DNA from: Bifidobacterium breve | Lineage (GTDB): Bacteria > Actinomycetota > Acidimicrobiia > Acidimicrobiales > Ilumatobacteraceae | Assembly (NCBI GenBank): GCA_945878785.1 | Contig: CAMDVC010000002.1 | Span: forward strand, 1 to 37,888 | Length of the DNA: 37,888 nt | Reading direction: 5' to 3' | In this document: piece after piece, positions 7,434 through 16,067 of the stretch | Position numbering within the stretch: position 1 is the first letter of the stretch | Layout of the letters: each line of letters starts with the position of its first letter | The notes under the pieces: model-generated | The model's input: only the letters and a program-made list of their open reading frames with translations | Databases searched by the model: none | What the model was told of the DNA's origin: nothing | Made by a program: the position numbers and the translations under genes

Positions 7434-8123
7434 ATGTCGGAATCCCCCCGCCGCCGAATCCCAGAAGCTGCCCTCGGGCGTCTTCCCATATATTTGCGCA
7501 TTCTCGTTGAACTCGGCCACGAAAATGTTGCGCAAGCGTCAAGCGAGCAGCTTGCTGAACTCGCAGGAGTCAATGCTGCAAAGGTGCGCAAAGATTTGTC
7601 GTACCTCGGCACCTACGGCACTCGAGGCGTTGGTTATGAAGTGCAATTTCTCACTGTGCAGATCCAACGTGAACTAGGCCTGAACCAGGCGTGGCCAGTT
7701 GTCATTGTTGGCGCTGGAAATCTTGGACAGGCAATGGCTAACTTCACTGGCATCGCAGAGCGTGGTTTTCATATTGTCGGAGTCGTCGACAAAGACGAAT
7801 CAAAAATAGGTACGCAGGTGGGTGGTGTAAGCGTTACCCATGTCGACTCTCTCACCCAGCTTGTTCAATTGCACAAGGTCAGTATCGGAATCATTACAAC
7901 TCCGGCGGCCCATGCTCAAGACGCGGCTGATTCACTAGTGCGTGCAGGCATCGGATCCATCATGAACTTTGCTCCAACAATTTTGTCGGTACCTCGCGAT
8001 GTGCATGTGCGCAAAGTTGATCTTGCGCTTGAACTGCAGATTCTTAGCTACTACGAAGACTGCCGTAATGGCAATTTGCGCGACGTGCCTACAGACGGCC
8101 GCATAGACCCGGTGAGCGCGTAA
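7434..8123 (+). CDS. rex: Redox-sensing transcriptional repressor Rex
   Basis: RRIPEAALGRLPIYLRILVEL...SSEQLAELAGVNAAKVRKDLSYLGTYGTRGVGYEV...VVIVGAGNLGQAMANF. It heads a rex-hemACDB cluster. Confidence 0.93.
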   Translation: MSESPRRRIPEAALGRLPIYLRILVELGHENVAQASSEQLAELAGVNAAKVRKDLSYLGTYGTRGVGYEVQFLTVQIQRELGLNQAWPVVIVGAGNLGQAMANFTGIAERGFHIVGVVDKDESKIGTQVGGVSVTHVDSLTQLVQLHKVSIGIITTPAAHAQDAADSLVRAGIGSIMNFAPTILSVPRDVHVRKVDLALELQILSYYEDCRNGNLRDVPTDGRIDPVSA

Positions 8124-8129
8124 CACGAT

Positions 8130-9389
8130 ATGTCCATCGTTGTCCTCGGAATTAACTACCACACGAGTCCGGTCACATTGCTTGAAAAGGTAATGATTCC
8201 ACTTCCTGCAATGTCTGAAGCATTGCGGGTTCTTTCGAGCCATAGTGATATTCGTGAAGTTATAGTTTTGTCTACTTGCAACCGCACAGAGGTGTATGCA
8301 ATAGCCGAGAGATACCATGCCGCTCACACAGACATTCTTGAATTCTTATGTGAGACGAGTGGCCTGAGTGCAGACGAGATCACACCTCATTTGTATAGCC
8401 AATTCGATGATGACGCCGTTGTGCATCTCTTTGAAGTTGCAGCTGGAATAGATTCAGCAGTTCTCGGCGAAACTGAAATCGTTGGTCAAGTGCGTGAAGC
8501 ATGGGATTTTGCAATGAAGCAAGGTACATCGCGTAGCACATTGAATTTGTTGTTCCGTTACGCACTTGAATCCGGAAAGCGTGCCAGAACAGAAACTGGA
8601 ATTAGTCGTTCTACTGCGTCTGTTGCACATGCTGCCGTAGAAATGGCAGAAGAAATTCTCGGAACACTCAGTGGCAAACGGGTTCTTGTTGTTGGCGCTG
8701 GTGAAATGGGAGAAGGAGTCGCAGGTGCGTTGTCTCGTGCTGGTACCGAAAGCATTACTGTTCTCAACCGCACCGTTTCTCGGGCAGAAGCACTCGCAGA
8801 CAAGATTGGTGCTCGCGTTTCTGACTTTGAAAGTCTCGAAAATGAACTATCCACAGCAGATGTTGTGTTGGCGTGCACAGGTGCAGGTGGAGTCATCATT
8901 GATCACGAGTTATTGGCTCGTGTTCGACAGGGCGTTTCAACACCGTTACTTGTGGTTGATATCGCGTTACCGCGTGACGTTGCTGCGAGCGTTGCAGAGT
9001 TGCCTGGCGTGACATTGCGAGACCTCGATAATCTCAGTGACTGGGCGCAGCGGGGTATTGATAAGCGTTCATCTGAAGTGGGCCAGGTTCGCGAAATTAT
9101 TGGTGAAGAAGTGAAACGCTTCCTGCTTGATCAAACACAACGACAGGCAGCGCCGCTAGTCGCCCAATTACGTGAAGTAGTCGAATCAATTCGCACGGCC
9201 GAGATGGATCGGTTTGAGACAGCGTTGTCAGCGATGACCCCAGAACAGCGGGAACTTGTGGAATCCATCTCTCACGGCATCATCAACAAAATGCTTCATG
9301 TCCCCTCTGTGCGCCTTCGTGAGGCTGCCGGAACTCCACAGGGAGAACGACTGTCAGCTGCGGTCCGAGATTTGTTTAGTCTCGACTAA
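8130..9389 (+). CDS. hemA: Glutamyl-tRNA reductase
   Basis: VVLGINYHTSPV..., VLSTCNRTEVYA, GETEIVGQVREAW, VVGAGEMGEGVAGALSRAG. Confidence 0.94.
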   Translation: MSIVVLGINYHTSPVTLLEKVMIPLPAMSEALRVLSSHSDIREVIVLSTCNRTEVYAIAERYHAAHTDILEFLCETSGLSADEITPHLYSQFDDDAVVHLFEVAAGIDSAVLGETEIVGQVREAWDFAMKQGTSRSTLNLLFRYALESGKRARTETGISRSTASVAHAAVEMAEEILGTLSGKRVLVVGAGEMGEGVAGALSRAGTESITVLNRTVSRAEALADKIGARVSDFESLENELSTADVVLACTGAGGVIIDHELLARVRQGVSTPLLVVDIALPRDVAASVAELPGVTLRDLDNLSDWAQRGIDKRSSEVGQVREIIGEEVKRFLLDQTQRQAAPLVAQLREVVESIRTAEMDRFETALSAMTPEQRELVESISHGIINKMLHVPSVRLREAAGTPQGERLSAAVRDLFSLD

Positions 9390-9397
9390 GAACATCT

Positions 9398-10282
9398 ATG
9401 ACAACTATTCGTATCGCCACACGCTCCAGCGCACAAGCACGCACTCAGGCAGAGGCGGTCGGCGCATTATTGATAGCCGCCAGCGACGGCGTTGCAGTTG
9501 AGTACGTGTTTGTTGATACGCACGGCGATCTCAACGCAACAACTCCGTTACATCTCATGGGTGGTCAAGGCGTCTTTGTGAAGGAAGTGCAGCGTGCAGT
9601 ACTTGAGAATCACGCAGATATTGCAGTGCACTCTGCAAAAGATCTTCCCTCGCAGAACGCAGACGGGCTCGTAATTGGTGCAATTGGCGAACGCCGAACA
9701 CCAAATGATGCCTTAGTCGGGAAACGATTAGAGGAACTTGCAGTTGGCGCCACCATTGCCACTGGGTCAGTTCGCCGCCGTGCGCAACTGATGCGCGTTC
9801 GTCCTGATCTGCAATTTGTTGACCTTCGCGGAAATATCCAAACTCGTTTATCGAAAATTCCTGACGGTGGCGCAATTGTCATGGCTGTTGCAGCGTTAGA
9901 AATTCTTGACATGACATTGCATATTGATGAGGTGCTTGATCTAGACGTGGCTGTTCCAATGGTGGGGCAAGGCAGTGTGGCAATCGAGGCGCGTACTGAT
10001 GACACTGAAACACGAGCGATCCTTACGCTTATTGATCACGCAGCAAGTCGTCGTGCAGTAGAGACAGAACGCGCCTTTCTTGCAGAACTTGGTGCTGGCT
10101 GTTCTTTGCCAGTGGGTGCACATCTGTCGAACGACGGAGTGTTTCGCGCGTTCATGGCAAATGATGATTTCAGTGACTCGGTACAGATTGTCGGTTCTAT
10201 TGGTGATTCTGACGACTTTCGTGTCGTCGGAATAACTGCAGCAATTGAGTGCCGTGCTCGACTCGCAAAGCCACTTAATTAA
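9398..10282 (+). CDS. hemC: Porphobilinogen deaminase (hydroxymethylbilane synthase)
   Basis: IRIATRSSAQARTQAEAV, GVFVKEVQRAVLENHADIAVHSAKDLPS, IATGSVRRRAQL, RAFLAELGAGCSLPVGAH (dipyrromethane Cys). Confidence 0.94.
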   Translation: MTTIRIATRSSAQARTQAEAVGALLIAASDGVAVEYVFVDTHGDLNATTPLHLMGGQGVFVKEVQRAVLENHADIAVHSAKDLPSQNADGLVIGAIGERRTPNDALVGKRLEELAVGATIATGSVRRRAQLMRVRPDLQFVDLRGNIQTRLSKIPDGGAIVMAVAALEILDMTLHIDEVLDLDVAVPMVGQGSVAIEARTDDTETRAILTLIDHAASRRAVETERAFLAELGAGCSLPVGAHLSNDGVFRAFMANDDFSDSVQIVGSIGDSDDFRVVGITAAIECRARLAKPLN

Positions 10283-10287
10283 CGTTC

Positions 10288-11028
10288 ATGGGTAGTCCAC
10301 TTGATAATCGTTCAGTGGTTATCACTCGATCCATTTCACAAAACGAATCGTTGCGTCGTTTATTGGAAGCTCGTGGTGCGCGAGTAGTTGAAGTTCCACT
10401 CATCGCTATTACCGAACCCGAAGATGAGGGACGTGAGCGAGATGAAGTTCTTCAGCATTTTGATCAATTCGATTGGATCGTTGTGACATCGCCTAATGGT
10501 GCAGATTGTATAGCCCCATTCCTTGTTGCTGCCCATGCTGCTGGTGATGCTGAACGTTTTCCATCACTTGCTGCTGTTGGTGAAGCAACGGCACGTTCGC
10601 TTGGTGTCACGGTGGCGATGACAGCTAATCCTGCGAGAGCTGATGTACTTGCCGAGCAGTTTCCAACCGGCACTGGATCAGTCTTGGTTGTGCAAGGAAA
10701 TTTGGCTGATGATTCGTTGAGTAGCTCGCTACGCGCAAAAGGGTGGGCAGTGACTCAAGTAGTCGCATATCGCACTGTGCAACTACGACCCACGCGCGAA
10801 ATAATGTTGCCAGCAATGGCCGCAGATGTGTTGCTGCTCGCATCAGGCAGTGCAGCGAACGCGTGGTTCGACGCATTCGGAACAACTACGCCACCGTTTG
10901 TGGTTGCGATGGGACCATCAACAGCCAAAGTCGCGTCTGCTCTTGGTATTGATGTATCGGCCGTAGCGCCCGAACAAACACTTGAATCAATGATTCAGAC
11001 CGCTGAAAGAGTGCTTGCCGACGTGTAA
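10288..11028 (+). CDS. hemD: Uroporphyrinogen-III synthase
   Basis: RSVVITRSISQNESLRRLLEARGARVVEVPLIAI...DWIVVTSPNGADC, located between hemC and hemB. Confidence 0.88.
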   Translation: MGSPLDNRSVVITRSISQNESLRRLLEARGARVVEVPLIAITEPEDEGRERDEVLQHFDQFDWIVVTSPNGADCIAPFLVAAHAAGDAERFPSLAAVGEATARSLGVTVAMTANPARADVLAEQFPTGTGSVLVVQGNLADDSLSSSLRAKGWAVTQVVAYRTVQLRPTREIMLPAMAADVLLLASGSAANAWFDAFGTTTPPFVVAMGPSTAKVASALGIDVSAVAPEQTLESMIQTAERVLADV

Positions 11029-11075
11029 CTGGTGGTGCCTGTCGATGCTGGCGCAATAGCCAATAGCATTACAGT

Positions 11076-12056
11076 GTGGCTTTCCCTGTTTCACGCCCCC
11101 GCCGGCTACGCACCACTCACGCCATGCGTGAATTGGTTGCTGAGACCCGCCTTCATGTCTCAGATCTTGTTGCGCCGTTGTTTGTTCGCGAAGGAATTTC
11201 TGCCCCGCAGCCGATTGGGTCGCTGCCAGGCGTCGTTCAGCACACTCGTGAATCTCTTGTCGCCGAAGTGGTTTCTTTGCGTGACCTTGGCGTGCGCGCC
11301 GTGATTTTGTTTGGAATCCCTGTCGTAAAAGACGCAGTGGGCTCAGGAGCGTATGACCCAGATGGCATTGTCCAGGTGGCACTTCGTGATCTGCGAGCTG
11401 CAGTGGGCGATGACATGGTCATCATGGCCGACCTGTGCGTTGATGAATACACGTCCCATGGGCACTGCGGAATTATTGGGGCCAACGGAGACGTCGACAA
11501 TGATGCGACGCTTGCGATCTATTGCAAAACCGCTCTTGCACAAGCAGGGGCCGGAGCGCACGTTGTAGCGCCGAGCGGCATGATGGACGGACAAGTGGGT
11601 GCTATTCGCGCCGCACTTGATGGTGCTGGGCATCAGAATGTGGCAATTATGGCCTATTCGGCAAAATATGCCTCGGCGCTGTACGGACCATTCCGTGATG
11701 CAGTTGATGTGCACATTGAAGGTGGAGGTCACCGCAAGGGGTACCAACAGGATTGGCGTAATACCCGGGAGTCGATGCGCGAGGTTTTTGAAGATCTTGA
11801 ACAAGGTGCTGACATTGTGATGATTAAGCCTGCGCTGTCCTATCTCGATGTCATAACTCATGTGCGCGAAGCAGTCGATGTGCCAGTCGCGGCGTATCAC
11901 GTGAGCGGCGAGTATTCCATGATTAAGGCTGCTGCTGAACGCGGATGGATTGATCATGATGCAGTTGCGCTCGAGCAACTAACAGCAATCAAGCGTGCTG
12001 GTGCTGACATTATTCTCACGTACCTCACGCGCTGGTTCGCTGAATATTCTTCATAA
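11076..12056 (+). CDS. hemB: Delta-aminolevulinic acid dehydratase (porphobilinogen synthase)
   Basis: GTG start. RPRRLRTTHAMRELVAETRL, ADLCVDEYTSHGHCGI, VAPSGMMDGQVGAIRAALD, MIKPALSYLDVI...VAAYHVSGEYSMIKAA. Confidence 0.94.
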   Translation: MAFPVSRPRRLRTTHAMRELVAETRLHVSDLVAPLFVREGISAPQPIGSLPGVVQHTRESLVAEVVSLRDLGVRAVILFGIPVVKDAVGSGAYDPDGIVQVALRDLRAAVGDDMVIMADLCVDEYTSHGHCGIIGANGDVDNDATLAIYCKTALAQAGAGAHVVAPSGMMDGQVGAIRAALDGAGHQNVAIMAYSAKYASALYGPFRDAVDVHIEGGGHRKGYQQDWRNTRESMREVFEDLEQGADIVMIKPALSYLDVITHVREAVDVPVAAYHVSGEYSMIKAAAERGWIDHDAVALEQLTAIKRAGADIILTYLTRWFAEYSS

Positions 12057-12067
12057 GGAAACACGCA

Positions 12068-13420
12068 ATGAACTCACCGATCCCTCTTTGTGATGCCAAC
12101 GCTTGCGTTGCTGCCGGCTGTACTGCAACTGTCTGTCGAGGCATTGGAATTGCATCGAACCAAGTTTTGTTTGATCGTTCTGCGCTAGTCATTCCTGGCG
12201 GAGTTAACTCGTCTATTCGTGCATTCAAAGCTGTTGGAGGTACTCCCTATGTTGTGTCTCGTGCTGACGGTGCATTTGTATATGACGTGGAAGGCAATGA
12301 ACTTATTGACTTGGTTCAAAGTTACGGTGCCATCATTCTTGGACACGCACATCCAAAAGTAACTGAAGCTATTCGTAGTGCAGCAGAAGATGGTACGTCG
12401 TATGGTGCACCCACTCCGCGTGAAATGAAATTGGCAGAAGCAATTTCAGAACGGGTTCTCTCCTGTGAGCGCGTTCGTTTCATGAATAGTGGAACAGAAG
12501 CAACAAGTACTGCAGTCCGTTTGGCACGCGGAGCAACTGGACGAAAGCGCATTGTTACATTCCATGGAAACTTTCATGGTGCTACTGATGCATTATTGGC
12601 CGCAGGTGGAAGTGGTTTAGCAACGCTTGGTCTGCCAGGTACTGCTGGTGTACCCAATGAAGCAGTTGCTAATACATGGGTACTGCCATACAACGTTGTA
12701 CCAACACTTGATAATGATGTCGCTGCAGTTTTTGTTGAACCCGTTGCTGCAAACATGGGGTTAGTTGCCCCTGCCCCAGGGTTTCTCGAAGGACTTCGTG
12801 CAGAGTGCGACCGAGTCGGTGCGCTACTTGTATTTGACGAAGTGATTACCGGGTTCCGTCTGGGTTCTGGTGGTGCTCAAGCTAAATACGATGTGCGACC
12901 AGATCTCACATGCTTTGGAAAAGTTATTGGTGGCGGATTACCAATTGGCGCAGTCGGTGGTCGACGCGACATCATGGAAAATCTCACACCACTTGGTGCG
13001 GTATTTCACGCAGGAACTCTTGCGGGAAACCCTCTTGCCACTGCGGCTGGTCTTGCAGCGCTCAATGAATTATCTGATGATGTATATATGGAATTGTCGG
13101 CACGAGCTCGTTTTACTGCGGCGATGTTGCGTGATGTATGTAGTGATGCAGGAATTCCTGCACAGTTTCCGGTTGTCGGAACTTTGATCGGAATGTATTT
13201 CGGAAACGAACTTGGCACGAAGACTCCAACGAATTTCGAAGAGGCACAAACGACAGATGAAGCGTTATACGCAAAAGTGTTTCATGCATTATTGAGCGGG
13301 GGCGTTGCGTTAGCACCCGGAGCATATGAGGCTGTATTCGTTGGTCTTTCTCACACCGATTCAGTTCTTGATCAGTTAGCAGTTCGTGTGTCCGCGGCGT
13401 TGAAAGGCCTCATGAATTGA
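12068..13420 (+). CDS. hemL: Glutamate-1-semialdehyde 2,1-aminomutase with a cysteine-rich N-terminal extension
   Basis: VIPGGVNSSIRAFKAVGGTP, RFMNSGTEATSTAVRLARGATGR, LVFDEVITGFRLGSGGAQ, CFGKVIGGGLPIGAVGGR. AAGGA lies upstream of the ATG at 12068. Confidence 0.93.
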   Translation: MNSPIPLCDANACVAAGCTATVCRGIGIASNQVLFDRSALVIPGGVNSSIRAFKAVGGTPYVVSRADGAFVYDVEGNELIDLVQSYGAIILGHAHPKVTEAIRSAAEDGTSYGAPTPREMKLAEAISERVLSCERVRFMNSGTEATSTAVRLARGATGRKRIVTFHGNFHGATDALLAAGGSGLATLGLPGTAGVPNEAVANTWVLPYNVVPTLDNDVAAVFVEPVAANMGLVAPAPGFLEGLRAECDRVGALLVFDEVITGFRLGSGGAQAKYDVRPDLTCFGKVIGGGLPIGAVGGRRDIMENLTPLGAVFHAGTLAGNPLATAAGLAALNELSDDVYMELSARARFTAAMLRDVCSDAGIPAQFPVVGTLIGMYFGNELGTKTPTNFEEAQTTDEALYAKVFHALLSGGVALAPGAYEAVFVGLSHTDSVLDQLAVRVSAALKGLMN

Positions 13421-14016
13421 GTCGGCGAATTCTTGCCGGGCTTTTTGTAGTGTTCCTCGCTGTAATTTTTATTCTCGCCACCCGCGGGTCATCATCAGAA
13501 ATATCTGTCACTCAAACACTTCGTAAAATTGATTTGGTCGCAAGTGTTAATTCAATCAATGTCGATTCTTCATGGTCACAAGAAAGTGACAGTACTCGTG
13601 GCGGTGCCATGCGGTTATCTCTTGATGACTTGCGAGTGTTGACTGTGCAAGACGGAACATTGACTGCAAACTACGGTTCGATTTCGGCGTGTACCGATTT
13701 TGTAAGACCAAATGCATGTGTACTTTTAGCAGACATGTTGGGAGACGCGATTGTGTGGTTTGCACTTATGCCGGCCGATGTAATGGCCGGCCGAGAGTTT
13801 TTAACTTTGCCAGGTTTGGTCGACATGCAAGCCAATGGTGATGAAGGAATTTTGCGAAATGGCTGGGTAGTGAAGTTGGCAGCGCCGGTGAAGCGAGAAT
13901 GTGGCGACGTAACAACTTCATCGTTGCGCGACTTCATCACGCGTTTTCCTGATCAGCTCAGCAAAACAATTGTGAATCTCACTACTGACAATGTTGTAAC
14001 TGTGAAGTGTAAATAA
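13417..14016 (+). CDS. Membrane-anchored hypothetical protein
   Basis: TTG start overlapping the hemL stop. N-terminal TM segment ILAGLFVVFLAVIFILATRG, then a soluble domain. Confidence 0.6.
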   Translation: MSRRILAGLFVVFLAVIFILATRGSSSEISVTQTLRKIDLVASVNSINVDSSWSQESDSTRGGAMRLSLDDLRVLTVQDGTLTANYGSISACTDFVRPNACVLLADMLGDAIVWFALMPADVMAGREFLTLPGLVDMQANGDEGILRNGWVVKLAAPVKRECGDVTTSSLRDFITRFPDQLSKTIVNLTTDNVVTVKCK

Positions 14017-14829
14017 TTATTTAGCGATTGAGGCGCGAGGTTCAGTGCCTACGGCGCCTGGTTTTTCAGCAAGCATCGCAAAATCTTTTTCAATGCTGTC
14101 GAACGATGATGTTCCAGTTTCTAATGCCTTAAAGATTTCAGATTCTGGTGAACACCATGTCTCATACTCAGACATCCACTCTTCACTTGCAGTGTCTGCC
14201 CCAGAGGTTGTGTATCGCACATGGCATACAACGGACAGAATTTCCGCTTCAGTAAGTGCTCCACCAGCTTTTTCGCCTTGCATCGGCATGGCGTTTCCGT
14301 TGTATGAAAGTGGGGCGTGTGCGCCACCTTCACGTTTTGGATTGCCGTACAACTTAAGGCCAGATGCCACGTACTTTTGACTACCGGTGTAAACGAAGTT
14401 CAACATGTCTTCGATGTGAGGGAATGTCTTCATGACTTCACCTTGATACAAAACGCGACCAGCTCCGCCAGCTCCGGCAGCTCCATGACAACCTGCACAC
14501 GAACCATAGGTAGCAGCTCCGATCGACATTGGGCCAGCAATTACTTTCTCTGCTGGCTTTAGAGCAATGAGGTACAACATTGCCCACGCAGGAAGTAGAG
14601 CCAAAGTGGTCATTGCCCAGAACGGAATCTTTTTGCGTGTCTTAGCGGCAACAACATACGCAGGGTCTGGTATCACAGCTTTCGGCGCCGGGGCTTCTTT
14701 TGCCTTTGCTGGTGCAGTTGACGCGGCAGGAGAAGCGACTGCTGGAGTGCTGTCGCTGGTGCTGTCGCCAGACGCCTCTGCACGACGGGCTTTGGAGCGA
14801 TTCAGAAGGTGCTCGGGAATCTCGGTCAC
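14017..14829 (-). CDS. Membrane-anchored monoheme cytochrome c with an IPEHLL-type N-terminal motif
   Basis: GTG start with GAGAGG upstream. TEIPEHLLNRSKARR, Ala/Pro-rich linker, TM FWAMTTLALLPAWAMLYLI, CAGCHG heme motif, downstream GNAMPMQG candidate Met ligand. Confidence 0.82.
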   Translation of the reverse strand: MTEIPEHLLNRSKARRAEASGDSTSDSTPAVASPAASTAPAKAKEAPAPKAVIPDPAYVVAAKTRKKIPFWAMTTLALLPAWAMLYLIALKPAEKVIAGPMSIGAATYGSCAGCHGAAGAGGAGRVLYQGEVMKTFPHIEDMLNFVYTGSQKYVASGLKLYGNPKREGGAHAPLSYNGNAMPMQGEKAGGALTEAEILSVVCHVRYTTSGADTASEEWMSEYETWCSPESEIFKALETGTSSFDSIEKDFAMLAEKPGAVGTEPRASIAK

Positions 14830-15160
14830 TGCGCTTACCTCTCGGGGAGACCTGTCAGGCCTCTAAGAAGGCGGGATGCCTTCAGACGCAATGCCTGACA
14901 TGACCACGATAGACAAACTTCCCCTTATGCGAGTAATCATTTGCCAAAAGTCGAGAAATTTGTTTGTCAGGCCAAATGGTGAGGGGGGTATGAAACATGC
15001 ACAATGGCACAACCATGGCACGAATTTGCCGGCGACAAATACGGGAATTGGTCACATTCAGAAAATGGAATTTCTGCCCTTGCGATGACTAGTCTTGAAA
15101 GTGCTTAGGCACCAGCCCGATGACACAACCGTCACTAGGACCGAAGAAGAAGAATCGTTC

Positions 15161-15637
15161 ATGATCTCGATTGACATACTTAGATGGCCAGGGATTAACC
15201 AGGCTTTTTTGTTCTCTTTTTTTCTCACAACTGCGATGGCTCTCATCGTCATTCCTCTCGGGAAGCGACGCCCTGTCGGTACCCAGTCAACGTGGGGTGA
15301 AGCAATGGTAGGTTCCGTTTACACATTCTTTGTGTTGTTTCTTGCGTTTGGTGTCGTACCTCACCAATTCCTTGACCATGCCGACAAAGATCTCGGTTGG
15401 CGTAAAGACAAACTGCTTCTTGGCCCTTTTGACATTTTGAAGCCCAAGGCTTTCGGCGGCAATTTCCCTATGACAATTAGCTACGAAGCAGTGCGAGACA
15501 TTCTGGCAGTCGTTCTTCACGGATACTTCATTGCTCTCATGGTGTTTATGTTTGTTTGGTGGCAAAAGCGCGGAGAACGTGGCGTAAAAGAACTTGAAGT
15601 GTCCACATACGGCCGACCATTGGTGAAAAGGGGCTAA
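15161..15637 (+). CDS. Integral membrane protein at the head of the cytochrome b/Rieske cluster
   Basis: MISIDILRWPGINQAFLFSFFLTTAMALIVIPLG...VVPHQFLDHADKDLGWRKDK...; about 3 TM segments. The ORF track starts at 15095; the true start is uncertain. Confidence 0.65.
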   Translation: MISIDILRWPGINQAFLFSFFLTTAMALIVIPLGKRRPVGTQSTWGEAMVGSVYTFFVLFLAFGVVPHQFLDHADKDLGWRKDKLLLGPFDILKPKAFGGNFPMTISYEAVRDILAVVLHGYFIALMVFMFVWWQKRGERGVKELEVSTYGRPLVKRG

Positions 15638-15642
15638 ACCGA

Positions 15643-16056
15643 ATGGCACGTACAGACGCAAACCCACCAATGCCGGAATGGTCAACTGAGTATCAACTCG
15701 TTGAGGTGGATGCTGATTACCTTGGAAAGGCAGTCAAGCCAAAGCAATTCATTCATATTGATCAAAGTGAATGCATCATGTGTGAAGGTTGTGTTGATAT
15801 TTGTCCGTGGAAGTGCATCCACATGGTGACGACAGATGCAATTGCGGAAGCGCAAGACACTGAAATGCCTGGGTCAGATCCTTCTGACAACGTTCTCTTC
15901 ATCATTGATGATGATGTGTGCACTCGTTGCGCACTCTGTGTCGACCGTTGCCCAACAGGAGTAATCATCCTGGGCAAAGTTGGCGCACCAGATCCAGATG
16001 GTGACAGTCATATCCGAACTAACAATCATGGCTACGGCTATGGAATGCGACTCTGA
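15643..16056 (+). CDS. 2[4Fe-4S] ferredoxin-like protein
   Basis: CIMCEGCVDICPWKC and CTRCALCVDRCPTG, each CxxCxxCxxxCP. Confidence 0.88.
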   Translation: MARTDANPPMPEWSTEYQLVEVDADYLGKAVKPKQFIHIDQSECIMCEGCVDICPWKCIHMVTTDAIAEAQDTEMPGSDPSDNVLFIIDDDVCTRCALCVDRCPTGVIILGKVGAPDPDGDSHIRTNNHGYGYGMRL

Positions 16057-16067
16057 GGTAAAGGCCC

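Noticed and set aside
7365-7542. N-terminal extension of the minus-strand membrane protein ORF up to 7542
   Set aside because: It would overlap the rex start and the Rex-like site; the extension (MTLAQHFRGRVQRECANIWEDARG...) is not membrane-like, and a GTG at 7365 with TAACAT-N7 fits better.
11343-11978. 211-aa minus-strand ORF opposite hemB
   Set aside because: Antisense shadow of hemB; no recognisable domain.
14900-15160. Rex operator upstream of the cytochrome b/nuo block
   Set aside because: I looked for TNGTG-N8-CACNA in this intergenic region and saw no convincing match, although Rex control of nuo is known in Streptomyces.
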